Shown piece after piece: positions 46,202-52,851 of a stretch of 64,000 nt of DNA. The first letter of the stretch is position 1, and each line of letters begins with the position of its first letter. This stretch comes from Prevotella sp. (GTDB lineage Bacteria; Bacteroidota; Bacteroidia; Bacteroidales; Bacteroidaceae), in assembly GCA_017554105.1 (NCBI GenBank), contig JAFZIY010000018.1, positions 1 through 64,000 of the forward strand. Reading direction: 5' to 3'. The notes under the pieces are model-generated. The model saw only the letters and a program-made list of their open reading frames with translations, made no database searches and was not told the DNA's origin. The position numbers and the translations under genes are program-made.

Positions 46202-46921
46202 ATGAAGAAGACCACGCAGGAGCAACAAGTAATAGAAGTGCTTCGCAAGGTTGGAGGTTATGCAACTTTGCGGAAGCTCAATGAACTCGTGGATTTTTCC
46301 ACATGGGCAACAAAGACTCCTGAGGCTTCTGTAAGGCGTATTGTTCAAAACAGCCCTGAGATATTCAAAATTCAGCCAGGTCTTTGGGCTTTGGAAGAAA
46401 TGCGAGAAAATGTACTCCGCAAGTTTGAGCTGAAACCCGGAAACAGAAAGAGTGAAGATGTATTCACTCATGGTTATTATCAGGGACTGCTCGTGGAAAT
46501 TGGGAAATATAGACATCAGATAACATACGTGCCGGCACAAGACCAGAATCGTTTGTTTATTGACAAACGTTTGGGCGAAATAACGGATACTATTGAATTA
46601 CCTAGCTTTACTCACGAAGACTTAAGGCGAAAGGCCAAGACTATTGATGTGATATGGTTCAATGAAAGGCAGATGCCCTCAGGCTTTTATGAGGTAGAAC
46701 ATACTACTGACATTAAGAATTCCCTTTCCAAGTTTTACGAACTTCAGGATTTCAATGCAGGTTTCTATATTGTGGCCGATGCATGTCGCATGAAAGAGTA
46801 TGAAGATAAATTACATGTGTCGATGTTCAAAGTCATTGAAAACCGTGTAAAATTTTTGGATTACAAGCGTGTCGTTAACATGTACGAAGGTTTGAAGAAA
46901 GTTGATGTATCCGTTTGGTAA
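46202..46921 (+). CDS. winged-helix plus nuclease-like protein, candidate restriction endonuclease
   Basis: This 239-residue protein has an N-terminal winged helix (residues about 1-65: VIEVLRKVGGYATLRKLNELVDF...SVRRIVQNSPEIFKIQPGLWAL) resembling the HARE-HTH fold that occurs fused to restriction enzymes. The C-terminal half looks like a PD-(D/E)xK nuclease: HGYYQGLLVEIGKYR (residues 90-104), then Asp149 in IDVIWFN and the pair Glu164/Glu166 in GFYEVEHTTDIKNSLSKFYEL. It is not similar to DpnII or DpnI. Its place between HigA and a DpnA-type methyltransferase makes it the best candidate for the restriction enzyme of the system. Catalysis is inferred. Confidence 0.7.
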   Translation: MKKTTQEQQVIEVLRKVGGYATLRKLNELVDFSTWATKTPEASVRRIVQNSPEIFKIQPGLWALEEMRENVLRKFELKPGNRKSEDVFTHGYYQGLLVEIGKYRHQITYVPAQDQNRLFIDKRLGEITDTIELPSFTHEDLRRKAKTIDVIWFNERQMPSGFYEVEHTTDIKNSLSKFYELQDFNAGFYIVADACRMKEYEDKLHVSMFKVIENRVKFLDYKRVVNMYEGLKKVDVSVW

Positions 46922-46932
46922 TTCGCTGAAAT

Positions 46933-46993
46933 GATCTTTTTTGATCACGAAAGTTAAACAATGATCTAATCCTTTTTTTCTCATTATTTGATC
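46933..46993 (+). promoter_or_regulatory. cluster of four GATC sites in the methyltransferase promoter
   Basis: GATC occurs at 46933, 46943, 46963 and 46990, four times in 61 bp, where one is expected per 256 bp. The last copy lies 2 bp before the -7 box (46995). Two are in the context ATGATCT and two in TTGATCA. Confidence 0.85.
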
Positions 46994-47002
46994 ATACTTT
47001 TG
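46974..47002 (+). promoter_or_regulatory. promoter of the DpnD-DpnA fusion gene
   Basis: A T-run (46974-46979) as -33 element and TACTTTTG (46995-47002) as -7 box lie 19 bp before the ATG at 47021. The last GATC of the cluster sits in the spacer. Confidence 0.7.
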
Positions 47003-47020
47003 CGGCAGATTCTGTCGCAA

Positions 47021-48103
47021 ATGGAGTATCAAGTCACAATTACGGAAAAGCTGACTCGAACGGAATATGTCGAGGCATCTTCTGCATCAAAAGCGGAAGA
47101 GCATATCCGCAGGCGATACTCTGATTGTAATATAATCCTTGACGATACTAATTTCGTTGGTGTTGATTTCGTCGTAGAAAACCATTGGCGTGATGTTCCA
47201 CATTTATGGCAGAAGCCACTAAAAGCCTACTATAAATCTCCTTCCCACGACTTCAACCTGCTCTGTGGCGACACGTTCGAGTTGCTTCCCCGATTCTCGT
47301 TCCAGTTCGACATGATATTTGCCGACCCGCCTTATTTCTTGTCGAGTGGCGGTATCAGCGTCCAGAGCGGAAAGATTGTTTGTGTGGATAAGGGCGACTG
47401 GGACAAAAGCATGTCTCAGGACGATATCGATGCCTTCAATATGAAATGGCTGTCGCTTTGTCGGGATAAGCTGAAGAAGAATGGTACGATTTGGATTTCT
47501 GGCACATACCACAACATCTTCTCCATAGCCAACTGCCTGACGCAGTTAGGTTATAAGATTCTGAATGTCATCACATGGGCAAAGACGAATCCGCCGCCCA
47601 ATATCTCGTGCCGTTACTTCACTTACTCAACGGAGTTCATCATCTGGGCGAGAAAATCGCAAAAAGTTGCTCACTACTACAACTATGAATTGATGAAGAA
47701 ACTTAATGACGATAAGCAGATGACGGACGTATGGCGACTGCCTGCCATTGCCCCTTGGGAAAAGAGATGCACGAAGCACCCGACGCAGAAACCCATTGGA
47801 TTGCTGAGCCGTATTATCATGGCTTCAACGAAAGCTGGTGCTTGGATTCTCGATCCGTTTGCTGGCAGTAGCACAACTGGAATAGCTGCAAACCTTCTTG
47901 GGCGTAGATTCCTGGGCATTGAACGTGAAGAGGAGTTTGCTGCAATCAGTAAGGCCAGACGTGAAGAGATTGAGAACATAAAGACGTTTGCAACTTATCG
48001 CCACAAGATACCTGACATCGTGAAGGCAGAGGACACACAGACGGATTGCTTTATGTGTAATGAACCTATTATTGAACGACTGCCTTTTTTGGCGGATGAA
48101 TAG
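47021..48103 (+). CDS. DpnD-DpnA fusion: GATC-type adenine methyltransferase
   Basis: This 360-residue protein seems to be a fusion. Residues 1-54 (EYQVTITEKLTRTEYVEASS, then SDCNIILDDTNFVGVDF) match the small DpnD/PcfM-like domain known from DpnI loci. Residues 70-320 are a beta-class N6-adenine methyltransferase very like DpnA, the second methylase of DpnII systems: FADPPYFLSSGG (DPPY at 102-105), VDKGDWDKSMS, NISCRYFTYSTEFIIWARK, HYYNYELMKKLNDDKQM, KHPTQKP, and DPFAGSSTTG (278-287). A CxxC (DCFMCNEP) tail of about 45 residues is extra. Specificity for GATC follows from DpnA similarity. The start at 47021 follows the promoter; an in-frame extension to 46988 overlaps it. Confidence 0.88.
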   Translation: MEYQVTITEKLTRTEYVEASSASKAEEHIRRRYSDCNIILDDTNFVGVDFVVENHWRDVPHLWQKPLKAYYKSPSHDFNLLCGDTFELLPRFSFQFDMIFADPPYFLSSGGISVQSGKIVCVDKGDWDKSMSQDDIDAFNMKWLSLCRDKLKKNGTIWISGTYHNIFSIANCLTQLGYKILNVITWAKTNPPPNISCRYFTYSTEFIIWARKSQKVAHYYNYELMKKLNDDKQMTDVWRLPAIAPWEKRCTKHPTQKPIGLLSRIIMASTKAGAWILDPFAGSSTTGIAANLLGRRFLGIEREEEFAAISKARREEIENIKTFATYRHKIPDIVKAEDTQTDCFMCNEPIIERLPFLADE

Positions 48104-48117
48104 TTTTTGTGCATTAA
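48104..48117. repeat. right 14-bp inverted repeat of the island
   Basis: TTTTTGTGCATTAA starts one base after the stop codon of the fusion gene and is the exact complement of the left copy at 45518-45531. Confidence 0.6.
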
Positions 48118-48171
48118 GTTTTTTTTTTGAAAATATCTTCCCATTCTTTTCTTAAAGAGTGGGATTTTTTG

Positions 48172-48179
48172 TATTTTTG
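48172..48179 (+). promoter_or_regulatory. -7 box TATTTTTG of the 376-residue gene
   Basis: TATTTTTG lies 38 bp before the start codon, with a T-rich -33 element (TTTTC) about 21 bp upstream. Confidence 0.6.
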
Positions 48180-48217
48180 CGGGGTTAATATTGTTTTACT
48201 TAAAATCCGGATAACAC

Positions 48218-49348
48218 ATGATTTACTTTACAGACATTGAAAAATCAAAAGAAGGTATTCTCCAGATTCTCGAGGTTATCAAGAACTACGAGAAGGATGG
48301 TGAGGTCAGGTTCATTGCTGGCATTCAAAGCCGTAACTTCTCTGAATATAAAATACAGCAATTGATATGCATCGTGCGCGAACGCCTGAACATGACGCGC
48401 CGTGAACTGCTGCGACTCTCGGAAGTTGCGCTTACGTATAATAAGTTGTGGGCTACTGACGATAATAATTGTTTCCGCGATGCAGAGAAACTGTTTCGCA
48501 AGATACGCAGTACCCTGAAAGGGACAAAGATTATCTACAAGAGATTTACTCCTATCTGTAGAAAGAACGTACCTGGCAGGGATTTCCGCCCCTCGATATT
48601 CGTAAAGTCAACACTGGCCTACGCAGAATGTGGTCGTGACTTGTACGGACTGGAGTCGTATCCTGACAGCGTGTCGACGCTCTATGCCGAGATGGGTGCC
48701 TATTTCACCAACGTAGTAGCCGTGCTGCTCATCTGCCATCAGGAACTGGCAAAGGAGGCGATGATTAGCAAGGATGCCGACCTCTGCCTTCAGTTGCTCA
48801 ACGAACAATGCAAGAACATCGTTGGAGACATGAAGGATGTGGTGGGCATGTTGTCAAAAGAAGCAGCTAGTAAAGACGAACTGCTAAAGACGAGTAAGAA
48901 GAAAGGCTCACTCAAGGTATTTGCTCAAGAGGGATTCCACAAGTATAGTATTGCCCGAGTAACCCGCTATGCCACATCGCGTGCCATAGAGAACGGTGCT
49001 GCTTTCGGACTGGATGATATTGAGTCGCTTTACTTCGTCAACGACCCAGAGAAAGGCATGAAGGCTAAAGAAATCATGACCTGTTTCGACATCTACGCTG
49101 ACAAGGGGCGTGGTACTAAAATGGATACTACGGCTATTGCGGAATTTGTCTGCTGGACGGGGTTGGGCATTGCCAAAGGCTATAAGTATTTCACTTCAAC
49201 ATATACTGGCAGTTATGACTTGCCTCAGAAAAAGAGTGTCTGGGCTCGTTTTGACAGCTACAAGAAGGCAGACCCAGAGGCTGCAAAAAACGGAGGTATG
49301 GAACGTAAATTCGCCTCTGACTTTGAAAACCGTATTAGCAAACGCTGA
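48218..49348 (+). CDS. protein of unknown function, mostly helical
   Basis: This 376-residue protein starts MIYFTDIEKSKEGILQILE. I do not recognise a family. It is mainly alpha-helical and soluble, with no signal peptide. A basic segment near residues 85-120 (KIRSTLKGTKIIYKRFTPICRKN) could contact nucleic acid. The C-terminal half has SIARVTRYATSRAIENGAAFGLDDIESLYFVNDPEKGMKAKEIMTCFDIYADKGRGTKMD. It stands between the restriction-modification island and the primase cluster with its own promoter and terminator, so it could belong to either or be an independent cargo gene. Confidence 0.75.
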   Translation: MIYFTDIEKSKEGILQILEVIKNYEKDGEVRFIAGIQSRNFSEYKIQQLICIVRERLNMTRRELLRLSEVALTYNKLWATDDNNCFRDAEKLFRKIRSTLKGTKIIYKRFTPICRKNVPGRDFRPSIFVKSTLAYAECGRDLYGLESYPDSVSTLYAEMGAYFTNVVAVLLICHQELAKEAMISKDADLCLQLLNEQCKNIVGDMKDVVGMLSKEAASKDELLKTSKKKGSLKVFAQEGFHKYSIARVTRYATSRAIENGAAFGLDDIESLYFVNDPEKGMKAKEIMTCFDIYADKGRGTKMDTTAIAEFVCWTGLGIAKGYKYFTSTYTGSYDLPQKKSVWARFDSYKKADPEAAKNGGMERKFASDFENRISKR

Positions 49349-49378
49349 TTATCAATAAAAATATTAATATTTTAATAG

Positions 49379-49408
49379 ACGCTCACCATCTGTGGGCGTT
49401 TGTTTTTT
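49379..49408 (+). terminator. Rho-independent terminator
   Basis: ACGCTCAC (49379-49386) pairs with GTGGGCGT (49392-49399) with one G-T pair, followed by TTGTTTTTT. Confidence 0.8.
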
Positions 49409-49723
49409 CGTGCATTTAATGGACGTGATTCAATTATTTCGTCTATTTCTTTTGGAGAAATTAAGCCAACATGTCCATTTCTTTTTTTCAACGTTCCTTG
49501 TTGGATAAAATCACTCGCAATCATCTAAAAAACAACGTTTTACATCGTCTATCTGTATTCCTTAAAATAGTAAACTAATAGCCGAATTATGCTTATCTTC
49601 GCAGCAGAATTCTACAACCACGACGCTAACCGAGCACGGGTCGTGGGGACGGACAAGATGAAATCGTAACCGCTATGTCAGATGTCCGTTGTGCGAGCGG
49701 GTATTTTTAATACCATATTTAAA
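49409..49723 (+). other. intergenic region with structured leader
   Basis: The first 180 bases are AT-rich with nothing recognised. TATCTTCG (49598-49605) resembles a -7 box. From 49618 to 49714 there are three consecutive stems, described separately, ending nine bases before the next start codon. Confidence 0.55.
49618..49714 (+). ncRNA. possible structured RNA leader
   Basis: Stem 1 is CCACGAC (49618-49624) with GTCGTGG (49640-49646). Stem 2 is ACGGACA (49649-49655) with TGTCCGT (49683-49689). Stem 3 is GGTATT (49700-49705) with AATACC (49709-49714). CCGCT in the loop of stem 2 (49670-49674) could pair with AGCGG (49696-49700) to form a pseudoknot. The region is GC-rich against AT-rich surroundings. 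I do not recognise a known riboswitch class. Confidence 0.4.
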
Positions 49724-50110
49724 ATGAATAATACAAGAAATGCCAACATCGAAAGTTGGAAACGCAACACAGAGTTGGGTTGCGATGTTAAGACAATCCT
49801 GCGTAGTGACAGGCACATGAAAACCGGCAAGGCTTACCAGGGCGTGCTCACACGCGACTCGGATGCCATAACAGAGGAGTATATCTCGCGTGACCCACAC
49901 CTCACGTTCGTGGAGACTATTCCTCAGATTGCCAAGCGCAATCCTCGCGTCTTCGATGGTGAGTTCGTAACTATCACCCGTCACGACGACGGCACCTTAC
50001 GCCCAAACCTCAAACCGATGAGGGTTGACCGCTACTTCAGCGTCGACGACTACGCCATCAGAGTGATGGGTGAACTGCGCAGGGCATTGAAAGGCCTCGT
50101 AGAGAGATAA
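49724..50110 (+). CDS. small conserved-looking protein of the primase cluster
   Basis: This 128-residue protein starts MNNTRNANIESWKRNTELG; an in-frame extension to 49682 would lie inside the structured leader. It has VKTILRSDRHMKTGKAYQGVLTRDSD, TFVETIPQIAKRNPRVFDGEFVTITRHDDGTLRPNLKPM and a helical end. It has no signal or membrane segment. I do not recognise the family; its position before two DNA-metabolism genes suggests a role with DNA. Confidence 0.7.
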   Translation: MNNTRNANIESWKRNTELGCDVKTILRSDRHMKTGKAYQGVLTRDSDAITEEYISRDPHLTFVETIPQIAKRNPRVFDGEFVTITRHDDGTLRPNLKPMRVDRYFSVDDYAIRVMGELRRALKGLVER

Positions 50111-50126
50111 GTAATTACGCCGAGTG

Positions 50127-50274
50127 TTTCAGTTGTTTCAGTTTCAAAGCGATTTCAGAGGGTCAGTTATTTTACAACCCCCTTTTATATACTTCATAAC
50201 TAATTAATAATTAATAAGTTATATAAAGAAAGGAGAAATAATACCCCCTTAAATTTTGGCTGAAACAACTGAAA
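50127..50274 (+). repeat. 15-bp inverted repeat in the leader of the DUF3987-like gene
   Basis: TTTCAGTTGTTTCAG (50127-50141) is perfectly complementary to CTGAAACAACTGAAA (50260-50274). Between them lie an AT-rich inner stem (ATAACTAATTAAT with ATTAATAAGTTAT, about 50198-50224) and AAAGGAG. It lies in the 212-bp gap before the next gene. Confidence 0.75.
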
Positions 50275-50322
50275 CTGAAACGCTTTGTTTATTAATATAT
50301 TCATCTAAAAAGCAGATTATCA

Positions 50323-51630
50323 ATGACTTACGATATTACAAAACAAACAGCACCGAAGATGCCTAAGCTCGGAAAAGGGCTTGAATGCATCAAACTTCTG
50401 GCCTCCCAGATTTCTCCAGACATGCGTGAGGCTATCGTTCCAATGGTTTTCCCTGCTCTGGGAGCATACGTAAGTGGTTCGGAATTTCAATATGCTGACC
50501 TCACTTGGAAAGAACTTTGTGGCCAAATGGCCCACTTGGTTGCCGATTCGGGCATGGGAAAGGGTCAATTAACGGCGTGTATTGAAACAATTATGCGAAA
50601 GCGTCGCCAGCATGATGAGGAAGAATTGCAGAAGCTTGTCTTATGGCAAAAAACCGTCAAGACGAAGGGAGCGAACAAGGAGAAGCCTGTCCGTCCCGAC
50701 GTTGCGTTTTTCTTCCCACCTTCAGATGTCACCAATCCGGCATTTCTGCAAAATGCCATGGCATGTGAAACGTGTGGTGGCCATACCCAATACTACAACA
50801 TGACTGAGATTGAGATGGCAGATCGCATGTGCGGTGGCCATCGGCAGGTGAGCCAGACCATCCGCAACATCTATGACAAGATGCGTGGCGGGGCTCTTCG
50901 TGCTACTGCCGACGGAGTGACTGGCAACCCTACGCTTCGCGTGAATCTCACCTTCTCATCAACCCCATTCTCTGCCCGCAAGTTCTATAAATACGAGCTT
51001 TTCAACGGAGTTCTCGGGCGTGTGATTTTCTCCTACAAGGCACGTCAGGAACGTAGCGGCAAGATCCCCCGTCATGGAACATACGAAAAGGGATATCTTG
51101 AAAAACTCGATAGGTACATCGTCCGTCTGGAGGCTTGTAAGGGGCGATTTATCATTCCTCAGCTGAACAAACTGGCCGACAAGATGGCCGCCGATATGGC
51201 TACCATAGCCGACCTTGCCGACGACGACGTTCTGTGGGACATGGGCAAGCGTGCCATTATCTCTGCGTGGAAGAACGGCTGCATCCTCTACATCCTTAAT
51301 GGGATGTGTTGGACTCGCGGCATGGGTGATGTGGTGGAATGGCTTTGCTACAAGGATATATGGAGCAAGCTACAAGTGTTCGGCGACATGCTGAAGGATG
51401 GCGACACAAGCACATCTGAGGCTGGCAAGAGTGGGCCGAAAAACATGCTGGACGACCTTCGCGACTCGTTCAACGAGGCCGAGCTGGAGGCTCTTCGCAT
51501 GAGCATCGGCAAGCCGAAGGAAGGCACCAAGCGACAATTGCGCGTATGGATGAGCCGCGGCTTTATTGAGTTCTCTGCACAAACAGGGCTCTATTCCAAG
51601 ACAAAGAAGTATCTTAACCGTACACGATGA
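50323..51630 (+). CDS. DUF3987-like protein, possible divergent helicase/ATPase
   Basis: This 435-residue protein is of the kind that accompanies small primases in Bacteroidetes mobile regions. ADSGMGKGQLTACIETIM (near residue 73) looks like a P-loop but in the form GMGKGQ rather than GxxGxGKS/T. VAFFFPPSDVTNPAFLQNAMACETCGGHTQYYNMTEIEMADRMCGG and NLTFSSTPFSARKFYKYELFNGVLGRVIFSYK follow the pattern of DUF3987 ATPase-like proteins. The stop overlaps the start of the primase gene (ATGA), so the two are coupled. Confidence 0.7.
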   Translation: MTYDITKQTAPKMPKLGKGLECIKLLASQISPDMREAIVPMVFPALGAYVSGSEFQYADLTWKELCGQMAHLVADSGMGKGQLTACIETIMRKRRQHDEEELQKLVLWQKTVKTKGANKEKPVRPDVAFFFPPSDVTNPAFLQNAMACETCGGHTQYYNMTEIEMADRMCGGHRQVSQTIRNIYDKMRGGALRATADGVTGNPTLRVNLTFSSTPFSARKFYKYELFNGVLGRVIFSYKARQERSGKIPRHGTYEKGYLEKLDRYIVRLEACKGRFIIPQLNKLADKMAADMATIADLADDDVLWDMGKRAIISAWKNGCILYILNGMCWTRGMGDVVEWLCYKDIWSKLQVFGDMLKDGDTSTSEAGKSGPKNMLDDLRDSFNEAELEALRMSIGKPKEGTKRQLRVWMSRGFIEFSAQTGLYSKTKKYLNRTR

Positions 51631-52646
51631 TGGATAAGTTTGAATTGCAGAAGCTCCGCGACCTTCCCATTGAGGGGGTCGCAGAGCGACTTGGGATGCA
51701 GGTGGTGAGGCATAAGGCGCTGTGCCCGTTCCACGACGACCATCACGCCTCACTGTCGTTCAGCGTGCGCAGGAACACGTTCCGCTGCTTCGCATGCGAT
51801 GCACACGGGGGAACGATTGATTTGGTGATGAAGCAAATGAACATGGACTTCAAAGAGGCCATAAAATGGTTGAGCCTCTCCCCCGACCCCTCCCCCGTAG
51901 GGAGGGGAGACTGGAGAGATGAGAGGGAAGCCTCCCCTACGGGGGGAGGAGGGAGGGGGCTGTCATTCTATGAGCGTTTCTTTGAGCGTCCGTTCTTGAA
52001 TGTGGAGGCACGGCGGTTTTTGTTTGATGAGCGGAGGATTGACCCGCGGGTGGTGCGCTGGTGCCGTCTGACATCGTGGAAGGACAAGAGGCAGGTGCCG
52101 TGGCTGCAAGTACCGTATTACGACCGTGAGGGGCGGCTGGTGGGCATACAGAACCGTAACCTCGGCAAGTCCCCCTTGGGGGATTTAGGGGGGTCGGACT
52201 TGCCGCGTTTCCGTTTCCCTCAGGGCTCACAGTGTGGCATATACAACTTGCCTGTGCTGAACCTGCTGCGCCCGGGTGATGAGCTGTGGATTACCGAGGG
52301 TTGCTCGGACTGCTGGGCAATGCTCTCCTCAGGTCGTAAGGCCATCGCCATTCCCTCCGCCACCCTGTTAACGAAAAAAGATAAGGAACAATTGTCAATT
52401 ATCAATTCTCAATTATCAATTGAATATCACATGTACCCCGACCGCGACGCACCCGGCGAGCGCCTCTTCATGCAACTGCAGAAGGTGCTGCCGGGGCTCG
52501 TGCATCATCAGTTGCCCGAAGGGTGCAAGGATTTCGGGGAATACTACACCCACATCGTGGGACCCCACCCCTGCCCACTCCCCTCAAAGGGGCGGGGAAG
52601 CATTAGGATGAGGTATGAGGTAAGAGGTATGAGGTATGAGGGGTGA
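51627..52646 (+). CDS. small CHC2/TOPRIM primase with four repeat inserts
   Basis: This 339-residue DNA-primase-like protein has the CHC2 zinc finger (CPFHDDHHASLSFSVRRNTFRCFACDAHGG, residues about 32-62) and a reduced TOPRIM part (WITEGCSDCWAMLSSGRKAIAIPSAT, then YPDRDAPGERLF). Four palindromic or satellite elements lie inside the frame: 51874-51961, 52167-52200, 52389-52422 and 52562-52646; the last supplies the C-terminus. They read as LSPDPSPVGRGDW...EASPTGGGGRG, SPLGDLGG, SIINSQLSIE and HPCPLPSKGRGS. All keep the frame open. The catalytic RNA-polymerase domain of DnaG is shortened, so activity is uncertain. Confidence 0.82.
   Translation: MMDKFELQKLRDLPIEGVAERLGMQVVRHKALCPFHDDHHASLSFSVRRNTFRCFACDAHGGTIDLVMKQMNMDFKEAIKWLSLSPDPSPVGRGDWRDEREASPTGGGGRGLSFYERFFERPFLNVEARRFLFDERRIDPRVVRWCRLTSWKDKRQVPWLQVPYYDREGRLVGIQNRNLGKSPLGDLGGSDLPRFRFPQGSQCGIYNLPVLNLLRPGDELWITEGCSDCWAMLSSGRKAIAIPSATLLTKKDKEQLSIINSQLSIEYHMYPDRDAPGERLFMQLQKVLPGLVHHQLPEGCKDFGEYYTHIVGPHPCPLPSKGRGSIRMRYEVRGMRYEG
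51874..51961. repeat. palindromic element inside the primase gene (1)
   Basis: The left arm AGCCTCTCCCCCGACCCCTC and onward to CCCGTAGGGAGGGG is an imperfect complement of the right arm ending GGGGGGAGGAGGGAGGGGGC, with a GAGAGATGAGAGG loop. Confidence 0.85.
52167..52200. repeat. palindromic element inside the primase gene (2)
   Basis: AAGTCCCCCTTGGGGGATTT followed by AGGGGGGTCGGACT. This is the common CCCCCTTGGGGGATTTAGGG type of Bacteroidetes intergenic repeat, here in frame. Confidence 0.8.
52389..52422. repeat. CAATTATCAATT satellite inside the primase gene (3)
   Basis: CAATTGTCAATTATCAATTC followed by TCAATTATCAATTGA. The same satellite occurs after ispH (40708-40733). Confidence 0.8.
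52562..52646. repeat. palindrome and GAGGTATG satellite forming the primase 3' end (4)
   Basis: CCCCACCCCTGCCCACTCCC and CTCAAAGGGGCGGGGAAG, followed by GATGAGGTATGAGGTAAGAG and further GAGGTATGAG units up to the stop codon. Confidence 0.8.
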
Positions 52647-52798
52647 TTCCTTTAGTTTACTGTTTACAGACTCATTTCGGTGTTTAAACCCTCCTCCCTT
52701 GGGGAGGAGATGGAGGTGGGTTTCTTAGGAGTCGTTCCTGACTGCCTCAGGAGGCACGGGTGGGGTGGTCAGGAGGCACATCCCAAAGGGGTGGGAAA
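52647..52798. repeat. repeat stretch after the primase gene
   Basis: CCTCCTCCCTTGGGGAGGAG followed by ATGGAGGTGGGTTTC, then CTGCCTCAGGAGGCA and TCAGGAGGCACATCCC. No gene is seen. Confidence 0.65.
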
Positions 52799-52832
52799 CA
52801 AAAGCGGGAGCCTCGATGAGATTCCCGCTTTC
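52799..52832 (-). terminator. terminator of the efflux operon
   Basis: AAAGCGGGA (52801-52809) pairs with TCCCGCTTT (52823-52831). On the minus strand it follows the last operon gene and is followed by TGTTTCCC, so it is weakly T-rich; it may also stop plus-strand transcripts. Confidence 0.75.
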
Positions 52833-52851
52833 ATATTTCAATAGTTACAAA

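Noticed and set aside
49410-49425. GTGCATTTAATGG as a third end of the RM-island inverted repeat
   Set aside because: It matches TTTTTGTGCATTAA only partly (TTTTTTCGTGCATTTAA) and lies after an unrelated gene, so it is not counted as an element end.
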